Source: Halichoerus grypus
Lineage: Eukaryota; Chordata; Mammalia; Carnivora; Phocidae
Direction: 5' to 3'
Length of the DNA: 64,000 nucleotides
Assembly: GCF_964656455.1 (NCBI RefSeq)
Contig: NC_135715.1
Location: forward strand, 79,710,414-79,774,413
The notes below the pieces were generated by a model. The model saw only the letters and a program-made list of their open reading frames with translations, did not search any database and had not been told where the DNA came from. This document shows, piece after piece, positions 28,301 to 35,839 of this stretch. Positions within the stretch are counted from its first letter, which is position 1. The number at the start of each line of letters is the position of its first letter. The translations under genes and the position numbers were made by a program.

Positions 28301-31300
28301 TATATTAAGTGCTTGATATAAAATACTTACCAGAACTGCTTGCCTTTTCACAAGGAGGTGGTGTGATGTCCACTGCCTTATTAGGATCATAATTCATTAT
28401 GTCCAAGAGCCTCCTTTCCTTGATAGAGTTCCATATAAAATCTGGGTTTATAATATGGATATGGTTCTTTTGGATAGACTTCAGTTGATACTGGCTCAGA
28501 ACATCAGCATTGTCTAAGATTATATGTGTGCACTTAGAAAAAAAAGAATCAATTCATTAAGTACTTGTAAAAACAAAATCTAAAGAAATTACTTGCATCT
28601 GTAATTTTCAACCTTAAAAGTCTTTCTTTTATTAAGTTCAATTAGCCAACATATAGTACACCATTAGTTTTTGATGTAGTTCAACAATTCATTAGTTGTG
28701 TATAACACCCACTTCTCATCAGATAACGTGCCCTCCTTAATGCCCTTCACTCAGTTACCCCATCTGCCCACCCTCCCTTCTGCAACCCTCAATTTGTTTC
28801 CCAGAGTCCAGAGTCTCTCATGGTTCGTCTCCCTCTCCGATCTCTTCCTTCAGTTTTCCTCCCTCCCCCTATGGTCCTCCACACTATTCCTTATGTTCCA
28901 CATATTAGTAAGACTATATGATAATGGTCTTTCTCTGCTTGACTTAATTCACTTAGCATAATCTCCTCTAGTCCCATCCATGTTGATGCAAAAGTTGGGT
29001 ATTCATCCTTTCTGATGGCTGAGTAATATTCCATTGTATATATGAACCACATCTTCTTTATCCATTCATCTGTTGAAAGACATCTTGGCTCCTTCCACAG
29101 TTTGGCTATTGTGGACATTGCTTCAATGAACATTGGGGTGCATGTGCCCCTTCTTTTCACTACATCTATATCTTTGGGGTAAATACCCAGTAGTGCAATT
29201 GCTGGGTCACAGGGTAGCTCTATTTTTAACTTCTTGAGAAACCTCCATACTGTTTTCCAGAGTGGCTGCACCAGCTTGCATTCCCACCAACAGTGTAAGA
29301 GGGTTCCCCTTTCTCCACATCCTCACCAACACTTGTTGTTTTCCTCTAGGATTTTGATGGATTCCTGTCTCACATTTAGGTCTTTCATCCATTTTGAGTT
29401 TATCTTTGTGTATGGTGTAAGAGAATGGTCCAGTTTCATTCTTCTGCATGTGGCTGTCCAATTTTCCCAGCACCATTTATTGAAGAGACTGTCTTTTTCC
29501 ATCGGCTATTCCTTCCTGCTTTGTTAAAGATTAGTTGACCATAGAGTTGAGGGTCCATTTCTGGGCTCTCTATTCTGTTCCATTGAGCTATGTGTCTGTT
29601 TTTGTGCCAGTACCATACTGTCTTGATGATTATAGCTTTGTAATACAGCTTGAACTCCATAATTGTGATGCCTCCAGCTTTGGTTTTCTTTTTCAACATT
29701 ACTGGGGCTATTTGGGGTCTTTTCTTATTCCACACAAATTTTAGGATTGTTTGTTCCAGCTCTGTGATTAAATTCTCAAAGCCTTTCTTCATGGGCTATT
29801 AGTTGTTTTTCTCTCTTTTCCTCAACTTCCTTCCTTTCCATCAGTCTGTCCTCTAGATCACTTATTCTCTCTTCTGCCTCACTGACCCTAATTGGTAGAG
29901 CATCCAATTTAGACTGCATCTCATAGCATTTTTAAGTTCGGCCTGATTAGATCTCATTTCCGCCCTTAGAGATTCTGTATAGTCATTTATGCTTTCTTCA
30001 AGCCTAGCACTTAACTTTGTAATTGCTATCCTGAATTCTATCTCCGACATCTTGCTTATATCCATATTAATTAGCTTTGTGGCACAGAACATTGTCTCTG
30101 GTTCTTTCCTTTGTTGTGAGTTCTTCCTTCTAGTCATTCTGCCCAAGGAAGGATGGGTGAGTGAATGAACAGGGTCCAAAATAGCAACCACGACCCAAGC
30201 AAAATGCACCCTAGAAAAAATCCGAAGAGGTCAGACACCACCATAGAAAAGCAAACAAAGCAAGATGAACCAAAACAATAAAAAAAAGGGGTGGTGGAGA
30301 GAGACTATAATCTCACAGGGTGGACAAAGCAGGTGATCTTCTTGTTCCTGATTGAATTTTGGTCTCTGTGTTAGAAGACACTACATCCCAAAATTGCAAG
30401 GAAAGCAAAGTTTATATACATATATAAAATTGGATAGAGTGAAAAAAGGACTAGAATGAGGCATAAATCTATAAAATGTAGATGTGAGAAAAAAAGTTAA
30501 AAAGCAACTTAAAAACATAAGTTGGTAAAATGGGAATCTAGTTGAAATGGGGAAAAGATTAAAAAAAAGAAAGAAATGTAAAATTTTAGACTGAAGGATA
30601 AACGAGTCATGGGGAAACACCTGGAGCTCAATATATTATTTTCCTCTGGCTCTGGGGTTTTAAAGTCCTGTGGGATCTATAAGCTTGTTATCCACCTGTT
30701 CTTAGGTCTGTCTTCTGGGGGAGGGGCCTGTTGTTCTGCTTCTCAGGTGTCTTTGTCTGGGCAGAGTTGCCCCACCCCTTGTCAGGGGGATGGGCTCAAG
30801 GTGAGCTGGTCGTCCATGTGGCTTTTGTTCCCTGGTGGCTTTCCGCACTTCTTCAGAGGGTCAGAGCAAAAATGGCCATGCCGGGATCTCTGGCCCAGAA
30901 CCACAAGATCATGGTCCCCCTTCTTCAATAAACCCTCCAGGTCAAACCATCTCCACTTCTGTGTGCACCAAACCTACAGACTCCGCAGTTCACCCCCACC
31001 GCAATTCTCCCGGGGGGCATCCCCGGTGCCTGAGAGTGACACTTCGCTTTGTGTCTTTGCGACTGCAAGCGGTTGTGGGCTCACGCACACCCTGCTCCGC
31101 TGCTCCCAGGTCACAGCTGAGTGCTGTCCTACTGTCCTTTCTGGGGCCATCGCTGCCCTGAGAGCTGTTGCCCAGTCGTGGGCACAGCCTCTCTGTGTGC
31201 CACACCCCACACAATCTGGCGATTCGTGCCCACTTCAATTCTCCCAGGGGGTGTCCCAGGGGCCTGAGAGCCTCACTGCACTTTGTGTCTTCGCGACTGT

Positions 31301-33899
31301 GAGCAGTTGTGGGCTCACGCATGGACCCTGCTCCATTGCTCCCAGGTAATAGCTGGATGCCATCCTACTCTCCTTTCTGGGGCCACCGCCATCCTGAGAG
31401 CTGTTGCCCAGTCATGGGCACAGCCATTTTGTCTCTCCCAGGGGATGTTAAACAGCCCGCATGTTCCAATCCTTTTCAGGGTGCTCAGGAAAAGAGCAGT
31501 CTCCCTACCGGCCCGGCTCATGGTTTATGGTGACCGGAGCTGAGAGTCCCTTCTGGGCTCGCTGACCATAACCGGTTTCCCCGCTCCACTGCTTGGGCAC
31601 TCTATCAGATCAGGCACCCCCATTCTTTCTGTGTTTCCTGGGATCCTGAGACCACAATGACCCACCTAGAATTCTGCTCTTTTCATCCCCTGCGCCCCTT
31701 TAAGAAAGGGATGTCTCTCACTGGAACAGATTTCTAAGGGTTCTGATTTTGCACTCCAGTGTTATGTCACTTTCTGGCCGCTGGCTTATGGAGGGTCCCT
31801 CCCCACTCTGTTTATCTTCAGATATTTCCCCACAGATTCACGATTCCACACCTCCTACCTTGCGAAAAGCAATCGTTTTTATGCTTGTAGAGTTCCAGAT
31901 ATATTTTCTTACATCTCAGGCTGAATTCGTGTGTGTTCAGAATGGTTTCATAGATATCCAGCTAAATTCGAGGGACCAGATAAAACGAGGTCCCTATTCT
32001 GTTGCCATCTTGCCTCCTTCCCCTAGAATGCCCACCCTTAAAAGTCTTGATAGTAATCTTTCTCAGATTTCTAAAACTCTTAAAAATAATATAATTTTAG
32101 TTAAATAAAAGTTTAAAAAATCAACAGTTTTTAAAGAATATGGATAGGGATATACCATAATTGATTAACGAACCCTAGAGGTTATTTCTAAATTTTCACT
32201 CCTTTAAACAATGCTGTGCTGAACATCTTCATGTACACATATTTGTACACTTGTTTAATTGTTTTCTTAGGAGTGGAACAAGAGATTCAAAAGGTATTCA
32301 TTATTTACTAAATTTGTTAAGTTGTAATTTTATTAATCTATTTTGGAATAAATAGTATATGGCATTGTAAAATATCTACAAAGTAAAATAATCATAATAA
32401 ATTAACATATTTCGTACCATTGTTCCCAGTTCGTCTCCCCAGAGGCATCTGTTGTAACTTGTTTCTGGAATATCCTTCTAGAGCTATTCTATGCATAGGC
32501 AACACACATACAAGTACACAGCCCTATTTTTAGTCACAAATGGCAGCATACTAAACATGCTGTTCTGAACCTGCTTTTCCACTTAACAATTCATCTTGGA
32601 GCTCATTCCTCAACAATATATACATAGCTGTCTCCTTCATTATAATACCTGGTATGCACATTTCAAAAGTTTATATACATTGGCAACATAACTTCCAAAA
32701 AGTATACACTCACAGTATGGGGGAATTTCTGAAAATGAGAGACAATGTTGGCATTCTTTACCCAGAAGATAAACTGAGAAGGCATAACTGGCCTGAATTA
32801 TTCATCCATCCATAGAAATGGTGAAACAGGCAAGTGAGGAAAGCCGTATAATAAGGGATGTATATACAGTTCTGCCTAAACTGGAGGTGAACAGGGACAT
32901 TCCATCTCTGATAATCACAGGCAAACTACTAAATGCCAGAGAGCACCCAGGATCTAGCTGGAGTTGAACATACTTCACAGAACAAACCAGACTCATGGTC
33001 AGCAAGCCCCAGGGCTGTGGTCCAGGAAGGGGCAGGCTAAGCCACCAATCTTAACCTGTCAGGCTTACAGTTCATTTCAAGAGAGGGAAAGTAGCTTCCT
33101 TCAGCCTTTAAATAAACAAAACAAGCAGTACAAGCTGTACAAGCAGTACAAGATGAGTTTACGATACACGTTTTTCTTTGTCCCCTGAGTCACACTGTAC
33201 AGGTGACGCTCAGGGTTGACATACTGGTGAGTGATTAGATAGACTGCTTTTTGCAAATGCTGTACACCATTACTTTTCTCCTTCGAGAATAGATTTGGCT
33301 GGTCTGAAATTATTTCTGTTTAGGTCTTCAGCTGTACTCTAATAACCTCAGATTCACAAGGTGTAATGGACAGAAGGTGGGACGTGTGGTTTTCCCTCCT
33401 CTGCCTTTCTCCAGCTCAGCTTCCCTGCTGACGATGTCACAATTTCACCTGCCTTCAGTGACTTTCTCCTGTGGCTAATTTTCTCTGCTTACCCTTCTAA
33501 CCATGACCCGTTCTCCCTTTTAAAAAAAATTATTAATTTATTATTTTAAGTAAGCTCTATGCCCAGCATGGGGCCTGAACTCAAGACCCCGAGATCAAGA
33601 GTCGCATGCTCTTCCCACTGAGTCAGCCAAGTGCCCTGACCTACCCTCCCTTAATGCACAGTATTTATCACACAGTTCTTAGAATATTTGCAAATTTTCA
33701 AATTTGCACAGTATTTATCACACAGTTCTTAGAATATTTACAAATATTTGCAGTATTTGCAAATACCTGAGGATTTAATAAAAAGGAAAAATTTCCACCA
33801 TTCTCCTTAATGTCATTTTGTAGCTTTTTCTTCTGTTGACGAGGTAAGTGCTTGACTTTCAAACAGAAGGTACAATTTGCAAAGATCCTTATAGTCATC
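1177..33899 (-). CDS. PARP4: PARP4 (vault PARP), coding exons 2-15, 3' part outside window
   Basis: PARP4 transfers ADP-ribose from NAD+ and is the catalytic subunit of cytoplasmic vault particles (family knowledge). Fourteen minus-strand exons were placed by similarity to the human protein: 33767-33899, 28331-28532, 26886-26952, 25491-25566, 24614-24727, 21466-21612, 20786-20923, 19551-19724, 15832-15992, 11959-12093, 8975-9070, 3128-3311, 2562-2718 and 1177-1301. Every junction has AG/GT signals and matching phase. They total 1908 coding bases, 636 codons, without a stop. Residues 1-95 are the BRCT domain, about 240-365 the PARP helical domain, and about 370-575 the catalytic domain. The triad is visible as His436 (LLHGSP), Tyr475 (GSGIYFSD) and Glu545 (DDEFVVY). 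The VIT domain begins in exon 15. The von Willebrand A and vault-binding parts would lie left of base 1. The gene looks functional. I am sure of identity; exon ends are hand-set. Confidence 0.97.
2110..2260 (+). repeat. MIR SINE fragment
   Basis: gagaaactgaggcccaaaa followed by cacagcctagtaagtggcaa and aacccgagcttcc is the MIR core and 3' side. In PARP4 intron 14. Confidence 0.75.
2562..2718 (-). CDS. PARP4: PARP4 exon 14, carries catalytic Glu (residues 543-595)
   Basis: Acceptor ttggttctag, then [20 protein letters not shown], ending FSNFSNLE plus one base before donor gtaaga. Glu545 in DEFVVY is the catalytic glutamate, the residue typical of polymer-forming PARPs (EYIVY in PARP1). Confidence 0.97.
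2794..2999 (+). repeat. Can-SINE with target-site duplication
   Basis: Full tRNA-derived head, CT-rich middle, AAATAAATAAAATCTT tail. Flanked by gcagaactgcag (2782-2793) and gcagaattgcag (3000-3011). Intron 13 of PARP4. Confidence 0.95.
3128..3311 (-). CDS. PARP4: PARP4 exon 13 (residues 481-542)
   Basis: Acceptor cccaatgcag, then [20 protein letters not shown], ending TVTTDFE before donor gtattt. 61 codons between the catalytic Tyr and Glu. The [11 protein letters not shown] segment is identical to human. Confidence 0.97.
3312..4002. other. PARP4 intron 12 segment, nothing recognised
   Basis: AT-rich single-copy-looking sequence. No exon, repeat family or RNA gene recognised. Confidence 0.5.
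4022..4687 (-). repeat. Can-SINE split by an L1 3' fragment
   Basis: An older SINE (4579-4687, short type with ttatttttaagtaatc) is bounded by aagacttgYccccttt copies at about 4003 and 4688. Into its tail a 5'-truncated L1 (4049-4577, minus strand, carnivore L1 3' end) inserted, duplicating aaaaatattttatttttaa (4030-4048 and 4578-4596). Confidence 0.88.
5000..7300 (-). repeat. Old L1M 3' region interrupted by a younger L1
   Basis: 5000-5170 and 7064-7300 read as two halves of one old L1M 3' end (protocol phrases such as tagaatcacatt and gagctcatccatta). Between them, about 5190-7063, lies a younger minus-strand L1: the 3'UTR, then the C-terminal half of ORF2 including [19 protein letters not shown] and [12 protein letters not shown]. 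Its ORF2 frame is broken by several stops and frameshifts, and the 5' end is truncated inside the reverse-transcriptase region. Not active. Confidence 0.9.
7304..7672. repeat. MER5A-like hAT element carrying an L1 tail
   Basis: Left end gtagtgattctcaaccc and right end gattgagaaccactg are the inverted ends of a MER5A-type non-autonomous hAT transposon. An L1 3' tail (7449-7627, plus strand) is inserted with duplication tcctccaggtg at 7438-7448 and 7628-7638. Confidence 0.88.
8060..8755. repeat. MIR fragments around a Can-SINE
   Basis: 8070-8230 and about 8570-8740 resemble MIR (ctgtgaccttatgcaagttac; gctgtgtgaccttaggcaag). Between them the minus-strand Can-SINE 8243-8443 has duplication ggtgttcaatac at 8231-8242 and 8444-8455. 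Confidence 0.8.
8975..9070 (-). CDS. PARP4: PARP4 exon 12, carries catalytic Tyr (residues 449-481)
   Basis: Acceptor tctttttag, then [20 protein letters not shown] and [11 protein letters not shown], donor gttagt. Tyr475 in GSGIYFSD is the second triad residue. Phase matches both neighbours. Confidence 0.96.
9150..9795 (+). repeat. Old L1 3' end interrupted by a Can-SINE
   Basis: 9150-9377 (tgctaaatgaaataagccag...) and 9614-9795 (gaagtgatggatgtgtt... then AATAAAG) are the two parts of an old L1 3'UTR. The minus-strand Can-SINE 9393-9598 sits between, with duplication agatcttgtgttctt (9378-9392, 9599-9613). Confidence 0.85.
10251..10447 (+). repeat. Can-SINE
   Basis: Begins ggggtgcctgggtgcctcag and ends in AAATAAATAAAATC. 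Young-looking. Confidence 0.93.
10493..10690 (-). repeat. Can-SINE with G-run
   Basis: Reverse element from the ATTT repeat tail to ccgactgagccatccag. It has an unusual run of about ten G and a TGG repeat at 10526-10547. Flanks ataattttagattttt and ctaattttaaattttt form an imperfect duplication. Confidence 0.9.
11069..11264 (-). repeat. Can-SINE with target-site duplication
   Basis: Reverse full-length element. Duplication agctttttattt at 11057-11068 and 11265-11276. PARP4 intron 11. Confidence 0.94.
11959..12093 (-). CDS. PARP4: PARP4 exon 11, carries catalytic His (residues 404-449)
   Basis: Acceptor ttttacaccag, then [20 protein letters not shown], ending GILS plus two bases before donor gtaaga. 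The LLHGSP motif holds His436, the NAD+-binding histidine of the H-Y-E triad. Confidence 0.97.
12444..12660 (+). repeat. Can-SINE inside an older repeat
   Basis: Head gcacctgggtgtctcag, tail ending in an AAT microsatellite. Target duplication atacactct at 12435-12443 and 12667-12675. The flanks (cattcattcattcaacaaata and gccaggccctggaag) look like two halves of one ancient repeat. Confidence 0.85.
12676..13914. other. PARP4 intron 10 segment, mostly unrecognised
   Basis: Apart from the ancient-repeat half at its left edge I recognise no exon, RNA or clear repeat. Confidence 0.45.
13915..14610 (-). repeat. L1M 3' end fragment
   Basis: Contains cagttcagtagtatttag, aatatgtggtcttttgtgtc and ggagtggaattgctgggg, marks of the old L1MB/L1MC 3' end and ORF2 C-terminus in reverse. 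Frames are broken. Confidence 0.85.
15553..15668 (-). repeat. 5'-deleted Can-SINE
   Basis: Only the head half and a TA repeat remain; flanks aaggcctattata and aagtcccattata form the duplication. It lies 163 bp from PARP4 exon 10, on its 3' side. Confidence 0.85.
15832..15992 (-). CDS. PARP4: PARP4 exon 10 (residues 351-404)
   Basis: Acceptor tccatctacag, then [20 protein letters not shown], ending in VLQNNH plus two bases before donor gtatgc. It covers the end of the helical domain. The exon 10/11 junction reads QNNHRGPVD where human has QNHHSKSPVD, so this protein is one residue shorter there. Confidence 0.96.
16101..16212 (-). repeat. Short-type Can-SINE
   Basis: The short variant with ttatttttaagtaatctc and actgagccagccag, lacking the CT-rich middle. 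It starts 109 bp upstream of the exon 10 acceptor. Confidence 0.85.
16340..16520 (+). repeat. MIR SINE fragment
   Basis: Bases gtatagatggggaacgtgag and attaattgctcaagattcc match the MIR core pattern. Confidence 0.65.
16850..17950 (+). repeat. L1M ORF2 C-terminus/3'UTR interrupted by Can-SINE
   Basis: Phrases such as acaatccaactgtctggcatt and gacagttcacagaaaaaa identify an old L1M 3' part. The plus-strand Can-SINE 17389-17569 interrupts it, with duplication aaatattcaagcata at 17374-17388 and 17570-17584. Confidence 0.8.
18400..18800. repeat. Ancient interspersed repeat, family unassigned
   Basis: Wording such as gaaagaagctgggtcctcg and cacatgtgactcagttctga recurs in many mammalian loci by memory, but I cannot name the family. 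Confidence 0.35.
18960..19250 (+). repeat. Possible solo LTR of an endogenous retrovirus
   Basis: A block with TCAATAAAAA (19095) and CAATAAACTC (19187) and a downstream ctatcccgtgagcagcc segment resembles an LTR with polyadenylation signal. Terminal TG/CA and duplications were not settled. Non-coding. Confidence 0.4.
19551..19724 (-). CDS. PARP4: PARP4 exon 9 (residues 293-350)
   Basis: Starts [20 protein letters not shown] after atttaaag and ends AKKEDLCQ before donor gtaaat. 58 codons of the helical domain, close to the human sequence throughout (human [20 protein letters not shown]). Confidence 0.97.
19975..20065 (+). repeat. Imperfect ATCT/ATCTAC repeat
   Basis: Diverged 6-bp units (tatctgtatatctacatct...) for about 90 bases in PARP4 intron 8. 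Confidence 0.8.
20786..20923 (-). CDS. PARP4: PARP4 exon 8 (residues 247-292)
   Basis: A long T tract and cgttgcag precede [20 protein letters not shown]; the exon ends RISLND before donor gtgagt. 46 codons. Part of the helical (regulatory) domain, nearly identical to human. Confidence 0.97.
21466..21612 (-). CDS. PARP4: PARP4 exon 7 (residues 198-246)
   Basis: Acceptor aattcacag, then [20 protein letters not shown], ending in LASEKLQA before donor gtaaga. 49 complete codons. This is the conserved stretch leading into the PARP helical domain (human RRQFAIKKTSEDASEYFENY). Confidence 0.96.
21613..23680. other. PARP4 intron 6, largely without recognised features
   Basis: No exon or RNA gene recognised. 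21660-21750 and 23540-23590 may be remnants of ancient SINE/LINE ends. Open frames here are short and unsupported. Confidence 0.45.
23691..24169 (-). repeat. 5'-truncated L1 3' end with target-site duplication
   Basis: Poly(T) at 23691-23706, then the carnivore L1 3'UTR in reverse. Duplication tgactatttc at 23681-23690 and 24170-24179. About 88% alike by eye to the L1 pieces at 4049 and 5190. Confidence 0.92.
24401..24600 (+). repeat. Can-SINE abutting PARP4 exon 6 donor
   Basis: Starts gcggtgcctgggtggtgcag and ends in poly(A). The duplicated target, atcattacc (24390-24398, 24606-24614), is on the minus strand ggtaatgat, the exon 6 5' splice site. Confidence 0.93.
24614..24727 (-). CDS. PARP4: PARP4 exon 6 (residues 160-197)
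   Basis: Acceptor cctattttccag is followed by [18 protein letters not shown] and the exon ends in FLLASGLT before donor gtaatg, in complete codons. Human has VGMEGGQEAVVVELQCSR at this place. A Can-SINE follows the donor almost directly; its target-site duplication includes the splice site. Confidence 0.95.
25491..25566 (-). CDS. PARP4: PARP4 exon 5 (residues 134-159)
   Basis: Acceptor caaatttcag is followed by codons for [20 protein letters not shown] and then NTLEK; donor gtaaga. The match to human [20 protein letters not shown] is nearly exact. It lies between BRCT and helical domains. Confidence 0.95.
26442..26621 (+). repeat. Can-SINE, head-truncated
   Basis: Starts inside the head at actgtctgacttcagctcag; tail ends in a CAAAA repeat. 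Duplication aaactgtgtttga / aaacctgtgcttga on either side. Confidence 0.88.
26691..26872 (+). repeat. Can-SINE abutting PARP4 exon 4 donor
   Basis: Begins gggacacctgggtggctcag. Duplicated target: agaagtatattactccg (26674-26690) and aaaagtagattactctg (26873-26889). The right copy includes the last four bases of exon 4 and its GT donor. Confidence 0.93.
26886..26952 (-). CDS. PARP4: PARP4 exon 4 (residues 112-134)
   Basis: This is a short 67-bp exon after ttgttctag. It encodes [19 protein letters not shown] and continues to EFT, in an acidic, poorly conserved linker (human VKTEGLCPDSATEEEDTVELTE). The donor is ga|gtaatc. Phase in (2 bases) and out (2 bases) fits both neighbours. A Can-SINE lies only 13 bp beyond the exon end. 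Confidence 0.9.
27570..28000 (-). repeat. Decayed tandem duplicate of the PARP4 exon 3 region
   Basis: About 430 bases here align by eye with 28,100-28,480. Shared strings include ccattttctgaga (27669 and 28204) and ataaaatctgggttta (27922 and 28436). The part at 27,840-27,960 matches exon 3 but lacks about 50 bases, and its donor position reads atttatcag instead of cttaccag, so it is not a usable exon. Confidence 0.75.
28331..28532 (-). CDS. PARP4: PARP4 exon 3 (residues 45-112)
   Basis: The exon starts after ttctaag with [16 protein letters not shown] and ends in KASSS plus one base of the next codon, before donor gtaagt. It is the second half of the BRCT domain and its linker, including the [11 protein letters not shown] segment (WKSIREKRLLD in human). 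A decayed duplicate of this exon lies about 500 bp to its left. Confidence 0.96.
28625..32035 (-). mobile_element. L1 with both ends, internally deleted
   Basis: Reverse L1 bounded by ccttaaaagtctt at 28612-28624 and 32036-32048. From its 5' side (right): a GC-rich 5'UTR with two or more tandem repeats (about 30,997-31,420), the N-terminus of ORF1 ([17 protein letters not shown] and [12 protein letters not shown], near 29,900-30,140), a junction near 29,800, the C-terminal part of ORF2 ([31 protein letters not shown] side frames), and the 3'UTR. Most of ORF1 and ORF2 is missing, so it cannot move itself. It fills much of PARP4 intron 2. Confidence 0.9.
32049..33520. other. PARP4 intron 2 segment with possible old L1 pieces
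   Basis: 32,140-32,300 and 32,400-32,700 carry phrases like those of old L1 3' ends. 33,110-33,155 has a short gtacaagc repeat. No exon recognised. Confidence 0.45.
33521..33638 (-). repeat. Short-type Can-SINE
   Basis: Reverse element with ttattttaagtaagctctat and actgagtcagccaagtgccc, diverged. Confidence 0.85.
33656..33755. repeat. 50-bp tandem duplication beside PARP4 exon 2 donor
   Basis: Two copies, 33656-33705 and 33706-33755, sharing agtatttatcacacagttct and ttagaatattt. The pair ends about 10 bases from the splice donor. Confidence 0.9.
33767..33899 (-). CDS. PARP4: PARP4 exon 2, first coding exon (residues 1-44)
   Basis: The acceptor ttttcctacag is followed by g and then ATG at 33898-33896, so one 5'UTR base precedes the start. 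The protein begins [18 protein letters not shown] and ends at NPQ, where the exon stops before donor gtattt. This is the first half of the BRCT domain. The start agrees with human PARP4, which begins MVMGIFANC. The basic run RQQKKK is conserved. Intron 2 opens with a 50-bp tandem duplication, described separately. Confidence 0.96.
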
Positions 33900-33940
33900 C
33901 TGTAGGAAAAAAAGTCAAGTCATAGTTTTAAAGGATTCTC

Positions 33941-34588
33941 AATGGAATATCACTCAGCCATCAAAAAGAATAAAATTTTGCCATTTGCAACGACATGGAT
34001 GGAACTAGAGGGTATTATGCTAAGTGAAATCAGTCAGAGAAAGACAAATACCATATGATTTCACTCATATGTGGAATTTAAGAAACAAAACAGAAGAACA
34101 TTGGGGAAGGGAAGGAAAAATAAGATAAAAAAAGGGGGGAGGCGGCAAACCATAAGAGACTTTTAAAAAAAAGATTTTATTTATTTATTTGAGAGAGAGG
34201 ATCTCCAGCAGACTCCACATGGAGCACAGAGCCTGGTGCAGGGCTCGATCCCAAGACCCCAAGATCATGACCTGAACCAAAACCAAGAATCAGATGCTTA
34301 ACTGACTGAGCCACCCAGGCACCCCAGCCATAAGAGAGTCTTAACTATAGGGAACAAACTGACAGTTGCTGGAGGGGAGGTGGGTGAGGAGATGGGGTGA
34401 CTGGGTCATGGGCATTAAGGAGGGCACTTGATGTAAGGAGCACTGGGTGTTAGATGCAACTGATGAATCACTAAATTGTACCCCTGGAAGTAGTAATACA
34501 GTATATGTTAATGAAACTGAATTTAAATAATAAATAAATAAACAAACCACATTATAATAAAATTCTGGTGAGTCTGTGAAAAAAAATA
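33941..34588 (+). repeat. L1 3' end with a Can-SINE inside
   Basis: Truncated L1 (aatggaatatcactcagcc to an AATAAA-rich tail) with duplication aaaggattctc at 33930-33940 and 34589-34599. A minus-strand Can-SINE, 34161-34326, lies within, flanked by ccataagagag. The L1 begins 41 bases upstream of the exon 2 acceptor. Confidence 0.9.
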
Positions 34589-34599
34589 AAAGGATTCTC

Positions 34600-35830
34600 T
34601 TTTCAGTGAATATAAATGACAGTGAATTCAAAATTGTTCTACATGAAGACTGTGGGAAGCTGGGCATTATTTTAAAAAGATATATTGCAATCATTTTAAA
34701 CAAAAACTGAAGAGTGATCAAACTTGCAATAAGTATGTTGGTTTTAGAATCATTTTTAGCTTTATGGCTGATACTATGGCACTCCAAAATACTTTGGTAT
34801 AGGCTCATACTATACATCTTAATGGAAATGTATAGATTTCAGTTACAGATCAAGTGTGTGGTTTAAGAACATAGAAGCATTTATTTCTAAATTAAAAATA
34901 AATATATGATAGTGAAACCACAGATTTTTATATATAATTCTATAAAATCAAAAAGACCCATTAGTCCCATTAGTTATGTGGGTTTCTGTTAAGCCAGTCT
35001 AGAGAAAAAATTGATCAATTAGTAATAAAAATATACAACTTATATTTAAGTGGAAACATATTTGTATTTTAATTTAATTTCTTTTATTATCATACTTTCC
35101 CACATATAGAAAAGAATTACTTCTAAGAAAAATAGGCATATTTTGAATGGAAAGACATTTATAGGTATTTAACAATAAACTAATAAATGGTGAGATACTG
35201 GATTTAATTCACAGTAGCTATTTGTCAATTTTTAAAAACTGGAGTCACCTCTAACAGGTTCCCCCAAATAAGGTGGTGTTTCATGGAAAGCAGCTCCCAG
35301 GTCTGACTGAGTGAGGCAGGTAGTTGTCAGGAACCTACAGGGCCCAGCCTCCCAACCACATGTCCAGGGTTCATGTTCCTCCTTCAGCTCCACCTGCCCC
35401 TGGAATGCCCAGTTCTCCCAGGCTGGAGTCCCCGTTCTAGTCTCCTTGCCTGAGCAATGGTGCCCATTCTTCAAGGCCCTGAAGGAAGTCTATATGAGGA
35501 CCACCCCTAATTTAGGACAAAATGACCACTGCCTTCCCCATGTGTGTACCTCAGGCACCCCAGATTTGCCAAATCCACAACATAGGCCTACCCCTGTTCT
35601 CCTCTTGGGAAGTGGCTGATGGCTATTGCTGGCTGCTCAAGCCACTGGGTGCTACCTGTGATTTCTCCCCATCTTACCCCCTTTGGCCATCAGCATTTCG
35701 TTCTCACAGCAGGTGCAATCGACCCACTTTCCCCATCTCCTATGTCACCCTGGCCCCCATCAGTGGAGACCTAACTTCCTCTCCCACTTCTGCTCCTCTC
35801 TGCCTCTAAGTTCCTCTACACTGTAGCTTG
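34600..35830. other. PARP4 intron 1 segment, nothing recognised
   Basis: AT-rich to 35,220, then about 600 bases of balanced composition. No coding match or named repeat recognised; overlapping open frames at 35,230-35,810 have no known similarity. Confidence 0.45.
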
Positions 35831-35839
35831 GGTAAACTT

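Noticed and set aside
28891..30209. Several minus-strand frames over 90 codons
   Set aside because: L1 ORF2 and ORF1 fragments of the deleted element at 28625-32035.
30609..31543. A 246-codon plus-strand frame and overlapping frames
   Set aside because: They lie in the GC-rich tandem 5'UTR of the L1, antisense to the element; no protein family resemblance.
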